This document shows positions 16,965 to 26,160 of a DNA stretch of 64,000 bases, one piece after another. The stretch covers positions 62,001 through 126,000 of the forward strand of contig NZ_FNGM01000017.1 in the NCBI RefSeq assembly GCF_900102965.1, read 5' to 3'. A program made the translations under genes and the position numbers. Source of the DNA: Paenibacillus jilunlii. GTDB lineage: Bacteria > Bacillota > Bacilli > Paenibacillales > Paenibacillaceae. The notes under the pieces were generated by a model. It saw only the letters and a program-made list of their open reading frames with translations, ran no database searches and had not been told where the DNA came from. The number at the start of each line of letters is the position of its first letter. Positions within the stretch are counted from its first letter, which is position 1.

Positions 16965-17750
16965 ATGGCTTTGATTGAGTGCAGATTTTATTCGGATGTA
17001 CTGGGACTAAGCACCTCCATGACGGTGATTTTGCCGCAACAGACTACTACGCAAATTGGCATGAACAATGTTACTAAGGGAACACTGCACCCGACACTCT
17101 ATCTGCTGCACGGCCTCTCGGATGACGACTCCATCTGGCTCCGCCGCACTTCCATTGAGCGCTATGTGGCACAAATGGGGATTGCAGTGGTGATGCCGCA
17201 GGTGCACCGGGGCTTTTATACGGATATGTACGAGGGAGGCCGGTACTGGACCTTTATCAGTGAAGAGCTGCCCGCGCTGGCCCGTTCATTCTTCCCCCTG
17301 TCCCCCAAACGCGAGGATACCTTTGTGGCCGGGCTGTCGATGGGCGGCTATGGGGCGGTCAAGCTGGGACTGCGCAAGCCTGAAGCCTTTGCGGCGGCGG
17401 CAAGCCTGTCGGGAGCGCTCGATATGGCGCATCATTTCCTGAACCCGGAGGATCCAACCAAGAAGTCCCCAGAGTATGAACGGATTTTTGGCAAACAGAG
17501 TATTGAGAACACTCCGGATGATTTGCTATACCTGCTGAAAGAGGTAGACCGCTCCAAGGGTCCTAAGCCGCTTCTCTACCAGTGCTGCGGAACAGAGGAT
17601 TTCCTCTATGAAGACAACCAAGCCTTCCGCAGGGCCTGCGCCAAGACGTCGCTGTCCTTAACCTATGAGGAAGGTCCGGGCGATCATGAATGGGGCTATT
17701 GGGATACCAAAATCCGTGATGTGCTGGCCTGGCTGCCTCTGGGTAAATAA
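16965..17750 (+). CDS. Alpha/beta-hydrolase esterase (EstA/tributyrin esterase family)
   Basis: 261 residues from the ATG at 16965 with AAAGGAG 8 nt before it. Family pattern: LYLLHGLSDDDSIWLRRT, nucleophile elbow GLSMGGYGA, an acid in CCGTEDFLYEDN and the catalytic histidine in GDHEWGYWD near the C-terminus. No signal peptide, so cytoplasmic. Related to the D-type esterases such as S-formylglutathione hydrolase and lactococcal EstA; the natural substrate is unknown. Monocistronic with its own terminator. Confidence 0.85.
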   Translation: MALIECRFYSDVLGLSTSMTVILPQQTTTQIGMNNVTKGTLHPTLYLLHGLSDDDSIWLRRTSIERYVAQMGIAVVMPQVHRGFYTDMYEGGRYWTFISEELPALARSFFPLSPKREDTFVAGLSMGGYGAVKLGLRKPEAFAAAASLSGALDMAHHFLNPEDPTKKSPEYERIFGKQSIENTPDDLLYLLKEVDRSKGPKPLLYQCCGTEDFLYEDNQAFRRACAKTSLSLTYEEGPGDHEWGYWDTKIRDVLAWLPLGK

Positions 17751-17797
17751 GGGCAGGCCTAGCCTGAACTGTAACCCGCAAGCTTAAGGTGGACGCA

Positions 17798-17832
17798 CAA
17801 CAGGCTAAGTCCTGATAGAACTTAGCTTGTTG
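17798..17832 (+). terminator. Hairpin after the esterase gene
   Basis: A 13-bp stem (CAACAGGCTAAGT with ACTTAGCTTGTTG, one G-T pair) with a 9-nt loop, 48 bp after the stop codon; the following T tract is weak (TGGAATCTTTC). Confidence 0.6.
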
Positions 17833-17884
17833 TGGAATCTTTCATTACTCCGATTTTGCCCGATTACGCAGAATTCAAAGGTAC

Positions 17885-18110
17885 GTGTCTTCTTGGCGCT
17901 TCTTTAGCTGATTAGGTGGAAAAAGTATCATTAATTTGCTTGAGCATTAAGCAACCCGGCTGGTTAAGTGGAAAAAGTTGCACTAAATCAGCCCATTTCG
18001 CTTCACATGAGGGAATCCCCCCGAATTAGGTTTCCTTTTTCCACTCAACCTCCGCGAATGTTGATTTCTAAGGAATTTAAGTTTCCTTTTTCCACTTCAG
18101 TGCTTCAACA
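17885..18110. repeat. Cluster of GTGGAAAAAG motifs in inverted arrangement
   Basis: Two forward copies (AGGTGGAAAAAGTATCATTA near 17917; AAGTGGAAAAAGTTGCACTA near 17964) are followed by two reverse copies (TTTCCTTTTTCCACTCAACC near 18029 and TTTCCTTTTTCCACTTCAGT near 18084). The same motif pair occurs at 7133 and 7250. No gene is seen in the 620-bp gap (17751-18370) that contains them. Confidence 0.6.
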
Positions 18111-18233
18111 ACGGCAGTTCTGCTGTTGTTTCGTTCCACATTCGTCCTTTAGACTAGTCCAACTAAAAGATTCTTTTCTCAAACTCTATACCCGCCTTCT
18201 ACAACGAAGAAAGTTCACTATTTTCCATACAAT

Positions 18234-18284
18234 TAAAAAACTGTCCTCCCCACATCCAGTGATGCGGCGATAGACAGTCTTTTG
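18234..18284 (-). terminator. Probable terminator of argH
   Basis: On the minus strand ACTGTC and GACAGT enclose an inner CATC/GATG stem and are followed by six T. It lies about 90 bp after the argH stop codon. Confidence 0.55.
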
Positions 18285-18370
18285 TTCATTCCGGCAATCA
18301 ATTCAGCAATCTATCAAGTAATTTATTCAACAATCTATCCTGCAATCTATTGTAGCCAACCGGCCTCTTT

Positions 18371-19786
18371 TTACCGGATAGTATTTGCGTGCTGCGCAAT
18401 CCACTCACTGGCATCGTTCAAGGCTGTCTCTGCCCGTTCAATCGCTGCCTTGACCTGCACCGTAGCCGTACCGCCATAGACATTGCGGGCGTTCACCACA
18501 GCCTCTGGCTGCAGCACGGCGTAGATCTGCTCATCGAACAGCGGGGAGAACTGCTTGAACTCCTCCAGCGTCAGATCCAGCAGGAATTTGCCTTCGTTAA
18601 TACAGTACAGCACCGTCTTGCCGATGACCTCATGCGCCTGGCGGAAAGGCAGACCTTTGCCTACCAGGAAGTCAGCGATATCCGTCGCGTTAGAGAAGTC
18701 CGTATTAACGGCTTCACGCATCCGGCTCTTGTTCACCTTCATCGTAGAGATCATTGGCGCGAACAGCTGCAGCGCTCCTGTCAAAGTGGCTACAGTATCG
18801 AACATGCCCTCTTTGTCTTCCTGCATATCTTTGTTGTATGCCAGCGGCAGGGACTTGAGTACCGTCAGCAGCCCGATCAGGTTGCCGTAGACACGGCCCG
18901 TCTTGCCCCGTACCAGCTCAGGCACATCCGGGTTTTTCTTCTGCGGCATAATGCTGCTGCCTGTGCAGAAGGCATCATCCAGCTCCACGAAGCTGAACTC
19001 CGTGCTGCTCCACAGCACCAGCTCTTCACTGAGCCGGGAGAGGTGAGTCATCACCAGCGCCGCGTTGGCCAGAAATTCGACGATGAAATCCCGGTCGCTG
19101 ACCGCGTCTAGGCTGTTCTCATAGACACTGTCGAACCCGAGCTGCTCCGCTACAAAATGGCGGTCAATCGGGAAAGTGGTTCCCGCAAGCGCCCCTGCTC
19201 CCAGCGGCAGCACGTTGATCCGCTTGTAGCTGTCCGTCAGGCGTTCAGCATCACGACGGAACATAGACACGTAAGCCAGCAGGTGATGAGCGAACAGGAT
19301 CGGCTGGGCACGCTGCAGATGCGTATAGCCCGGAACGATCGTATCCACGTTGTCTTTGGCTTGACCGATCAGCGCTTCCTGCAGCTCATGCAGCAGGGCC
19401 ACCAGCTCCACCACCCGATTGCGCAAGTACAGGTGCATATCCGTAGCCACCTGATCGTTGCGGCTGCGTCCGGTGTGCAGCTTGCCGCCGACCGGGCCTA
19501 TCTCCTCGATCAGATTCTTTTCAATATTCATATGAATATCTTCATCTGCCACGGAAAAAACAATCTCTCCCGCACGGACTTTGTCGAGCACCTTGTTCAG
19601 TCCATTCTTGATCGTCTCTACATCGTCCTGCGGCAGGATGCCGCATTTGCCCAGCATTGTGACATGAGCCAGACTGCCCTGCACATCCTCTTCAGCAAGT
19701 AGCTTATCAAATCCGATGGAGGCCGTATATTCCTCCACCAGTTTATTCGTTCCTTTGGTAAAACGTCCGCCCCACAGCTTGCTCAC
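18371..19786 (-). CDS. argH: Argininosuccinate lyase
   Basis: 471 residues. Begins MSKLWGGRF, with the fumarase/aspartase superfamily signature GSSIMPQKKNPD (catalytic serine in GSS). HTGRSRNDQ and TVIPGYTHLQ-like DTIVPGYTHLQRAQP are present. It splits argininosuccinate to arginine and fumarate, the last step of the pathway. GTG start 10 nt after AGGAGG. It follows argG by 80 bp in the same direction, so the two are likely one transcript. Confidence 0.97.
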   Translation of the reverse strand: MSKLWGGRFTKGTNKLVEEYTASIGFDKLLAEEDVQGSLAHVTMLGKCGILPQDDVETIKNGLNKVLDKVRAGEIVFSVADEDIHMNIEKNLIEEIGPVGGKLHTGRSRNDQVATDMHLYLRNRVVELVALLHELQEALIGQAKDNVDTIVPGYTHLQRAQPILFAHHLLAYVSMFRRDAERLTDSYKRINVLPLGAGALAGTTFPIDRHFVAEQLGFDSVYENSLDAVSDRDFIVEFLANAALVMTHLSRLSEELVLWSSTEFSFVELDDAFCTGSSIMPQKKNPDVPELVRGKTGRVYGNLIGLLTVLKSLPLAYNKDMQEDKEGMFDTVATLTGALQLFAPMISTMKVNKSRMREAVNTDFSNATDIADFLVGKGLPFRQAHEVIGKTVLYCINEGKFLLDLTLEEFKQFSPLFDEQIYAVLQPEAVVNARNVYGGTATVQVKAAIERAETALNDASEWIAQHANTIR

Positions 19787-19809
19787 CTGTTGTATCCTCC
19801 TCTATTGAC

Positions 19810-19848
19810 GTTAGAAGGGCCGCCCCTGTCCTGACGGGAGGAACGGCC
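19810..19848. other. Intergenic hairpin between argG and argH
   Basis: GAAGGGCCG pairs with CGGCCTTC across a GC-rich loop. There is no T run on the minus strand, so it is more likely an RNA-processing or stability element than a terminator. Confidence 0.35.
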
Positions 19849-19866
19849 TTCGGCTGTCTGGTTATG

Positions 19867-21102
19867 TTATTTGTCCGATTCTGCCACGCCAGCCGATACC
19901 TTCAAACGCAGGGCGTTCAGGCGGATAAAGCCTGTAGCATCCCCTTGATCATATGCCTGAGTCGGGTCTGCCTCCATAGTGGCAATCTCCGGATTGTACA
20001 GGCTGACCGGAGACTTCACGCCGGCTCCGATGATGTTGCCTTTGTACAGCTTCACGCGCACGGTGCCGGTAACGTTCTTCTGGCTTTCCTTCACCAGCGC
20101 CTGCAGCGCAAGGCGTTCAGGCGCGAACCAGAAGCCGTTGTACACGAGTGTGCTGTAGCGGGTAATCAGGCTGTCGCGCAGGTTCATCACTTCGCGGTCC
20201 ATCGTGATGGACTCCATTTTGCGGTGAGCGGTGAACAGGATGGTTCCGCCCGGTGTTTCGTACACGCCGCGGCTCTTCATGCCGACAAAACGGTTCTCCA
20301 CCATATCCACACGTCCAATACCATGCTTGCCGCCCAGCTCATTCAGCTTCTCCATAACCTGCAGTGGAGATAGAGGCTCGCCATTCAGTGCGACACAATC
20401 TCCCTTGAGGAATTCCAGCTCCAGGTATTCCGGCTGATCCGGGGCATCCTCCGGCGCGTTGCTGAGAAGGAACATTCCCTTGTTCTCCGGTGCGCTAGGA
20501 TCGAACCACGGATCTTCCAGCACGCCGCTCTCATAGCTGATGTGCAGCAGGTTGCGGTCCATGGAATACGGCTTGGCCGCCGAGGCCTGAACCGGAATGC
20601 CGTTGGCTTCCGCATAGGCGATCATTTCCGCCCGGCCGGGGAACTGGTTACGGAACTCTTCAAGCCGCCAAGGTGCAATCACCTTGATGCTTGGCGATAA
20701 GGCCGCTGCGTTCAGTTCGAAACGCACCTGGTCATTCCCTTTGCCGGTTGCGCCATGGGCAATAGCCGTTGCTCCTTCAGCGATGGCGATGTCCACCATA
20801 CGCTTCGCAATCAGCGGACGGGCGATGCTTGTGCCGAGCAGGTATTGGCCTTCATACAAAGCGCCCGACTGGAACATCGGGTAGATGAAGTCGCTCGCAA
20901 ATTCGTCGCGAAGATCATCGATGTAGACCTTCGACGCGCCGGTTGCGAGGGCTTTTTCCTCCAGGCCATCCAGCTCTTCCTTCTGGCCGATATCGGCTGT
21001 AAAAGCAATAATCTCCGCATCATAAGTTTCTTTCAGCCATTTCAGGATGACCGAGGTATCCAGCCCGCCGGAGTAGGCGAGCACGATTTTTTCTTTTGGC
21101 AT
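19867..21102 (-). CDS. argG: Argininosuccinate synthase
   Basis: 411 residues; the ATP-pyrophosphatase loop AYSGGLDTSVILKWL is at 9-23, followed by GATGKGNDQVRFE and PYSMDRNLLHISYESGVLEDP. It condenses citrulline and aspartate. A type-1 enzyme of usual length. The gene lies downstream of argF but separated by repeat copy B and about 375 bp, so argGH may have its own promoter. Confidence 0.97.
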   Translation of the reverse strand: MPKEKIVLAYSGGLDTSVILKWLKETYDAEIIAFTADIGQKEELDGLEEKALATGASKVYIDDLRDEFASDFIYPMFQSGALYEGQYLLGTSIARPLIAKRMVDIAIAEGATAIAHGATGKGNDQVRFELNAAALSPSIKVIAPWRLEEFRNQFPGRAEMIAYAEANGIPVQASAAKPYSMDRNLLHISYESGVLEDPWFDPSAPENKGMFLLSNAPEDAPDQPEYLELEFLKGDCVALNGEPLSPLQVMEKLNELGGKHGIGRVDMVENRFVGMKSRGVYETPGGTILFTAHRKMESITMDREVMNLRDSLITRYSTLVYNGFWFAPERLALQALVKESQKNVTGTVRVKLYKGNIIGAGVKSPVSLYNPEIATMEADPTQAYDQGDATGFIRLNALRLKVSAGVAESDK

Positions 21103-21131
21103 GGGGGTGCAACTTCCTTTCGTGTCGGGGG

Positions 21132-21355
21132 TATAGGATGAACTTCTTGAGATTGCCTATAGATACCCGGTGCCCGGACGCAACTGCGTGAAATGTTTGG
21201 ACTTCCGGCCGCTGTTGTCTCCAGATTTCTTGATTGGTACCGCTGATCGCGGTTGAAATCCGGAGACAAAGGCGGACGCTAGCGCTCCTACAGTTCCAAA
21301 CTTTCACTCCGCTGCTATGCACCGGAATCTAACGCTCATCTAAGTTCAACCTATA
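21132..21355 (+). repeat. Palindromic intergenic element, copy B (short form)
   Basis: 224 bp with inverted ends TATAGGATGAACTT / AAGTTCAACCTATA (13 of 14 match). The core has TGTTTGGACTTCCGGCCGCT, the hairpin arms TTGTCTCC..GATTTC and GAAATC..GGAGACAA around an inner ACCGC/GCGGT stem, and ends AGTTCCAAACTT. Lies upstream of argG. Confidence 0.85.
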
Positions 21356-21479
21356 TAGTGTTTTATATAATATAAGACCAAGCAAGAGCCTTGCCAGATT
21401 TGCATGACCAATCCTGATTTACTCCAGATCGCTGAATACTCTGAGCTCTTAGCTATAGCTTAGCCCGTGAATACGGTCC

Positions 21480-22448
21480 TTAGCCCATCAATGCCGCCAT
21501 CAGCGCTTTCTGCGCATGCAGGCGGTTCTCAGCCTGGTCGAAGATGACCGAGTTCGGGCCGTCGATTACGCTGGTGCTGACCTCTTCCTCACGGTGAGCC
21601 GGCAGGCAGTGCAGGAACAGGTAGTCGCTCTTCGCGCCTTTGACGAGTTCCTCGTTGACCTGGTAGTCCTTGAACGCAGCCTCACGCGCCAGCTGCTCAG
21701 CCTCAAAGCCCATGCTCGCCCAGACATCTGTGTAGATTACATCGGCGTCCTGTACGGCTTCCTGCGGGCTGCGGGTAACCACGATTACCGATCCGGTTTC
21801 CTTGGCAATCTCGCGCGCCTCCGCAACGACAGCCGCATCCGGCTCATAGCCTTCCGGTCCGGCAACCGAGACATGCACGCCCAGCTTGGCACCGCCGATC
21901 AGCAGGGAATGCGCCATGTTGTTGCCATCGCCGATGTAGGCCAGCTTCAGGCCCTTCAGCTTGCCTTTGTGCTCGTAGACGGTCTGGTAATCAGCCAGCA
22001 CCTGGCACGGATGGGCCAGATCGCTCAGGCCGTTGATCACAGGCACCGATGCATAACGGGCCAGATCCTCTACTTTGTCATGGCCGAAGGTGCGGATCAT
22101 AATGCCGTCCAGATAACGGGACATGACCTGCGCCGTATCGCCGACGGTTTCGCCGCGTCCGAGCTGAATGTCATTTTTGCTCAGGAACAGTGCATGACCG
22201 CCGAGCTGGTACATACCCACTTCGAACGAGACGCGTGTGCGGGTCGAGGATTTTTCGAAAATAAGCCCGATCGTTTTGCCCTTCAGCGGCTGGTAGACCT
22301 CCCCGCTCTTTTGCTTCCGCTTCAGCTCAATCGCCAAATCAATCAAATATGTGATTTCCTCCGGGCTGTAGTCGTTCAGCTCCAGCAAATCACGGCCTTT
22401 GAGCTGCTGCGCGATTTGTTGTGCACCGTTTTTCACTTCCTGGCTCAT
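21480..22448 (-). CDS. argF: Ornithine carbamoyltransferase
   Basis: 322 residues from the ATG at 22448 (GGGAGG 7 nt before it; the frame is open to a GTG at 22463). Carbamoyl-phosphate site SSTRTRVSFE, HPCQ (HPCQVLADYQT), ornithine-binding D..W.SMG (DVWASMG) and FLHCLPAHR are intact. Makes citrulline. The start codon overlaps the argD stop codon (ATGA), so the genes are translationally coupled. Downstream, 21356-21479 has no clear terminator. Confidence 0.97.
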   Translation of the reverse strand: MSQEVKNGAQQIAQQLKGRDLLELNDYSPEEITYLIDLAIELKRKQKSGEVYQPLKGKTIGLIFEKSSTRTRVSFEVGMYQLGGHALFLSKNDIQLGRGETVGDTAQVMSRYLDGIMIRTFGHDKVEDLARYASVPVINGLSDLAHPCQVLADYQTVYEHKGKLKGLKLAYIGDGNNMAHSLLIGGAKLGVHVSVAGPEGYEPDAAVVAEAREIAKETGSVIVVTRSPQEAVQDADVIYTDVWASMGFEAEQLAREAAFKDYQVNEELVKGAKSDYLFLHCLPAHREEEVSTSVIDGPNSVIFDQAENRLHAQKALMAALMG

Positions 22449-23731
22449 GAACCTGCCTCCCACTTTCCATTGTTAGCATAAGTATGAATGAGTTCTGAAA
22501 GGATGTCCACCGCCTGGTGAATCTCCTCGACGCTTACGTACAGGTTAGGCAGCAGCCGAATCACGTTGGGTCCGGCCTGCACGAACAGCAGCCCGCGCTT
22601 CTGTCCGGCCAGTACGATATCTGCTACCGGTGCCGCGCATTCGATGCCGATGAGCAGGCCTTTGCCGCGGATCTCCTTCACAAACGGCGTATCCGCCAGC
22701 TTGTCTCCGAGCAGTCCCTTCAGGTACTCGCCCATGTCGGCGGCACGCTGCGCCAGATTATCTTCCAGCATCGTTTCAATCGTTGCTTCCATGACTGCCG
22801 CAGCCAGCGGCGTACCGCCGAAGGTGCTGGCATGACTGCCCGGGCTGAACGCTTCACGCAGATAACCTTTGCCCAGCATAACACCTGCCGGGAAGCCGCT
22901 GGCCACCCCTTTGGCCAAAGTGAAAATATCCGGCTCAATGCCGTAATGCTGATGCGCAAACAGCTTGCCCGTACGTCCCATACCAGTCTGCACCTCATCC
23001 ACGATCAGCAGCAGCCCGTGCTCTTTGCACAGCTCAACCACCGCAGCCAGGAATTCCTGCTGCACCTCCAGCACGCCGCCTTCGGCCAGAACCATCTCCA
23101 GCATAATTGCTGCGGTATTCCCGGAGATTGCAGCCTTCAGCGCCGGAAGATCATGCAGCGGCACGGTCTTGAAGCCTGCCGGAAGCGGCAGGAAGCCTTC
23201 TTTTACCTTTTGCTGTCCGGTAGCCGTCAGGGTGGCCAATGTACGTCCATGGAAGGACTGCTCGAACGTAATCACTTCATAGCGGCCCGTTCCCTTCACC
23301 TTCTGGTGATAACGGCGCGCCAGCTTGATCGCTGCTTCATTCGCTTCCGCCCCGCTGTTGCAAAAAAACACCTGATCTGCGCAGCTGTTCGCTGTAAGCA
23401 GCGCAGCCACCCGGTCCTGTCCCGGAATGTGGAACAGGTTCGAGACATGCCACAGGGTGTCAATCTGCGCCTTCAGCTTCGCACCAACCTTCTCCGGCGC
23501 GTGGCCAAGGCTCGTTACCGCCAGCCCGCACATAAAGTCCAGATACTTGTTGCCCTGATCATCCCACACCCAGCTGCCCTTGCCCTTGACCAGACTGATG
23601 TCATATCTGGCGTAGGACGGGAATACCGCACTCAGCTTGGCAGGAGCAGCCTCCTGAACCCCTGCTTCTACTGAACGGTCCTGCGGTGCCCCTGTCAAAG
23701 AATCTTTGTCCGCTTGCGTAAGCTCACTCAT
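22445..23731 (-). CDS. argD: Acetylornithine aminotransferase
   Basis: 428 residues, class III PLP aminotransferase: NSGAEANEAAIKLAR, VDEVQTGMGRTG, and the Schiff-base lysine in FTLAKGVASGFPAG. Converts N-acetylglutamate semialdehyde to N-acetylornithine. It carries an N-terminal extension of about 28 residues (rich in Glu/Ala/Asp) before the usual start of the family; the ATG at 23731 is the only one upstream and is kept, but the natural start could be internal. Separated from argB by repeat copy C. Confidence 0.96.
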   Translation of the reverse strand: MSELTQADKDSLTGAPQDRSVEAGVQEAAPAKLSAVFPSYARYDISLVKGKGSWVWDDQGNKYLDFMCGLAVTSLGHAPEKVGAKLKAQIDTLWHVSNLFHIPGQDRVAALLTANSCADQVFFCNSGAEANEAAIKLARRYHQKVKGTGRYEVITFEQSFHGRTLATLTATGQQKVKEGFLPLPAGFKTVPLHDLPALKAAISGNTAAIMLEMVLAEGGVLEVQQEFLAAVVELCKEHGLLLIVDEVQTGMGRTGKLFAHQHYGIEPDIFTLAKGVASGFPAGVMLGKGYLREAFSPGSHASTFGGTPLAAAVMEATIETMLEDNLAQRAADMGEYLKGLLGDKLADTPFVKEIRGKGLLIGIECAAPVADIVLAGQKRGLLFVQAGPNVIRLLPNLYVSVEEIHQAVDILSELIHTYANNGKWEAGS

Positions 23732-23785
23732 TCTTAGTCACTCTCCCACCATGCTGCTTCCGGTATTCCCGTCAGCGCTTGTTAT

Positions 23786-24045
23786 TATATAAGTTGAACT
23801 TTAGTTTTACATTGTGGGGTATGGTCGTAACTACGGGGAATGTTTGTTTGGACTTCCAGCCGCTGTTGTCGTAAGAATTTCTTGATTGGAACCGCCTTAG
23901 CGGTTGAAATCCGGTGACTGATTATGCTGAAGATAGCGAGCTTTCCTACAGAAAGCTTTCAGGCGGACGCATTCGCTCTGTAAGTATCCAAACTTCCCCT
24001 CCGCACTTCTACCCTTTTATGAATTCTTTAAGTTCATCTTATATA
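23786..24045 (+). repeat. Palindromic intergenic element, copy C (long form)
   Basis: 260 bp with inverted ends TATATAAGTTGAACTT / AAGTTCATCTTATATA. Same core as copies A, B and D, with the extra segment GCTGAAGATAGCGAGC and a GAAAGC hairpin shared with A only. It sits inside the arg gene row and its right end is 1 bp from the argB stop codon, so it is transcribed as part of the operon if the operon is continuous. Confidence 0.85.
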
Positions 24046-24046
24046 G

Positions 24047-24865
24047 TTATGAACGAATAATCCGTGTTCCCAACTCTTCACCCTGCAGCACCCGGCTGAG
24101 CACCCGCGGCTCCTTGCCGTCAACAATCACGACTTCAGACACACTGCCCTGGATACAATCGATCGCGGCACGCACTTTTGGAATCATTCCGCCGTAAATT
24201 TCGCCATTCTCGATCAAATCTTCAATCTGCCCTACCGTCACAGACGGAAGCACGGTTTTGCGGCCATCCAGCGTGCGCATAATACCCGGCACATCCGTGA
24301 CCACAATCATTTGGGGCGATCCGACAAAAGAAGCCACCGCACCCGCCGCCGTATCCGCATTAATATTGTAGCGCTGGCCCCCGGCATCCACACCGATTGG
24401 CGCGATCACAGGAATATAGCCCATCGCCAGAACACCCTGTACAATCTCTGCCTTGACCTCAGTCACTTCACCGACCAGCCCAACTTCATCGCTATTGGCA
24501 ACCAGCCGGGCCGTAATGAGCCGCCCATCCACACCGGATAAGCCGAGCGCCTGCCCGCCGCTGCCTTGAATCCTTCGGACAATCGCCTTGTTGATGCTCC
24601 CCGCCAGCGTCATTTCCACCACATCCAGCACTTCCTCGGTCGTCACCCGCAAGCCGTTCACAAAGCTGCTCTCAATGCCAAGCTTCTCCAGATTGCCGGA
24701 GATCGCAGGTCCGCCGCCATGCACTATAACCGGCTGGGCACCGTTCAACTGCAGCTCCCGCAAATCGTCAAAAAATGAATCCGGAAGCGCCGCCAGCGTA
24801 CTGCCGCCACATTTCATAACGAACAGCCCGCCAGCCTTATGATTCTCAACAGGTTCAAAAGTCAT
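24047..24865 (-). CDS. argB: Acetylglutamate kinase
   Basis: 272 residues, amino acid kinase fold: FVMKCGGSTL (phosphate-binding Lys and Gly-Gly), VIVHGGGPAI, INADTAAGAVA and VTDVPGI. Phosphorylates N-acetylglutamate. Slightly longer N-terminus than the E. coli enzyme. It follows argJ by 41 bp in the same direction. A short form without the N-terminal helix of arginine-inhibited hexameric enzymes, so feedback control probably acts elsewhere; this last point is inference. Confidence 0.96.
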   Translation of the reverse strand: MTFEPVENHKAGGLFVMKCGGSTLAALPDSFFDDLRELQLNGAQPVIVHGGGPAISGNLEKLGIESSFVNGLRVTTEEVLDVVEMTLAGSINKAIVRRIQGSGGQALGLSGVDGRLITARLVANSDEVGLVGEVTEVKAEIVQGVLAMGYIPVIAPIGVDAGGQRYNINADTAAGAVASFVGSPQMIVVTDVPGIMRTLDGRKTVLPSVTVGQIEDLIENGEIYGGMIPKVRAAIDCIQGSVSEVVIVDGKEPRVLSRVLQGEELGTRIIRS

Positions 24866-24906
24866 AGTATTGGTATCCCCCCAGTAAGCTGAGCCCCAGC
24901 CGTGAA

Positions 24907-26139
24907 TCAGGTACGGTATGCGGCATTAATGCGCACATAATCATACGTCAGATCGCAGCCCCAGGCGGTAGCCTTGCCTTCTCCGTCAGACAAAGCTACG
25001 GTAATCAGCACGGTATCGCTTTTTTGCAAATAATGCAGAGCTTTCTCTTCATCAAAAGCCACCGGCTTCGACTCTCGCAGCACTTCGATCCCGCCAAGTG
25101 AAATATCCACCCGTTCCGGGGATACCGGCACTCCTGCGCGTCCTACTGCCGCAATAATTCTGCCCCAGTTGGCATCTGCGCCAAAAATCGCCGATTTCAC
25201 AAGACTGGAGCCGACCACTGTCTTGGCAATCGCCGCCGCAGCCTCATCATGCACTGCACCGTCAATCTGCACTTCAATCAGCTTTGTCGCTCCTTCGCCG
25301 TCACGGGCAATCGCCATAGCCAGACTTTTGCACACATGTGTGAATGCAGCGGCAAAAGCATCCCAGTCCGCATGCAGCTGCGTCAGCTTGGCATTCCCGG
25401 CCAGCCCGCTCGCCATCGTGACCAGCATATCATTGGTGCTTGTATCTCCATCTACCGTAATCATATTAAAAGTGGTGTTGGTCGCGGTACGCAGCAGACT
25501 GAGCAGATCCCCGCCGTCAATCACAGCATCCGTGGTCATGAAGCCCAGCATGGTCGCCATATTCGGATGAATCATTCCCGAGCCTTTAGCAGCCCCGGCA
25601 ATTGTAACTTCCACTTCACCGACTTTTACTTTGACGCAGCATTCTTTTTTAACCAGATCTGTCGTTAAAATAGCCTGGCAGAACTCTTCCGCCCCGGCGG
25701 CTCCTCCGTCCAGCTTCTCCGGCAGTCCGGCAATGCCGCTGCGCACACGGTCCATCTTCAGCAGCTCGCCGATGACACCGGTAGAAGCCACCGCGACATC
25801 CTGTTCATTCACCCCAAGCTGACGGGCAGCGGCAGCACGCATTTCATAGGCATCGGCTTCGCCCTGTTCACCGGTACAGGCATTGGCATTCCCGCTGTTC
25901 ACGATGACCGCCTGCAGCGTCCCGTCCGCCAGACTCTCCCGCGTCACCTTCAGCGGTGCAGCCTGGAATACATTCGTTGTATATACCGCAGCCGCTGTCG
26001 CCGGCACCTCACAGAGGATGGCCGCCAGATCGTTGCGCTCCGTTTTTTTGAGTCCGCAGTGCAGTCCGCCAGCCGTAAACCCCTTAGGGGTTGTAACACT
26101 TCCGCCCTCAACGATGGTAAAAACTTGTTTCTCACTCAT
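24907..26139 (-). CDS. argJ: Bifunctional ornithine acetyltransferase/N-acetylglutamate synthase
   Basis: 410 residues. The self-cleavage site is in HPNMATMLGF, with the nucleophile T196 that becomes the N-terminus of the beta chain. It recycles the acetyl group from N-acetylornithine to glutamate, so the cell needs no argE for bulk flux; no argA or argE is in the window. argC-argJ-argB order with a 21-bp gap to argC. Confidence 0.96.
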   Translation of the reverse strand: MSEKQVFTIVEGGSVTTPKGFTAGGLHCGLKKTERNDLAAILCEVPATAAAVYTTNVFQAAPLKVTRESLADGTLQAVIVNSGNANACTGEQGEADAYEMRAAAARQLGVNEQDVAVASTGVIGELLKMDRVRSGIAGLPEKLDGGAAGAEEFCQAILTTDLVKKECCVKVKVGEVEVTIAGAAKGSGMIHPNMATMLGFMTTDAVIDGGDLLSLLRTATNTTFNMITVDGDTSTNDMLVTMASGLAGNAKLTQLHADWDAFAAAFTHVCKSLAMAIARDGEGATKLIEVQIDGAVHDEAAAAIAKTVVGSSLVKSAIFGADANWGRIIAAVGRAGVPVSPERVDISLGGIEVLRESKPVAFDEEKALHYLQKSDTVLITVALSDGEGKATAWGCDLTYDYVRINAAYRT

Positions 26140-26160
26140 TATATTGTTGACCGCTGAAGC

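Noticed and set aside
21516..23674. Long plus-strand open frames opposite argF and argD
   Set aside because: Composition (rich in His, Arg, Gln) and exact overlap with conserved enzymes show they are antisense shadows.
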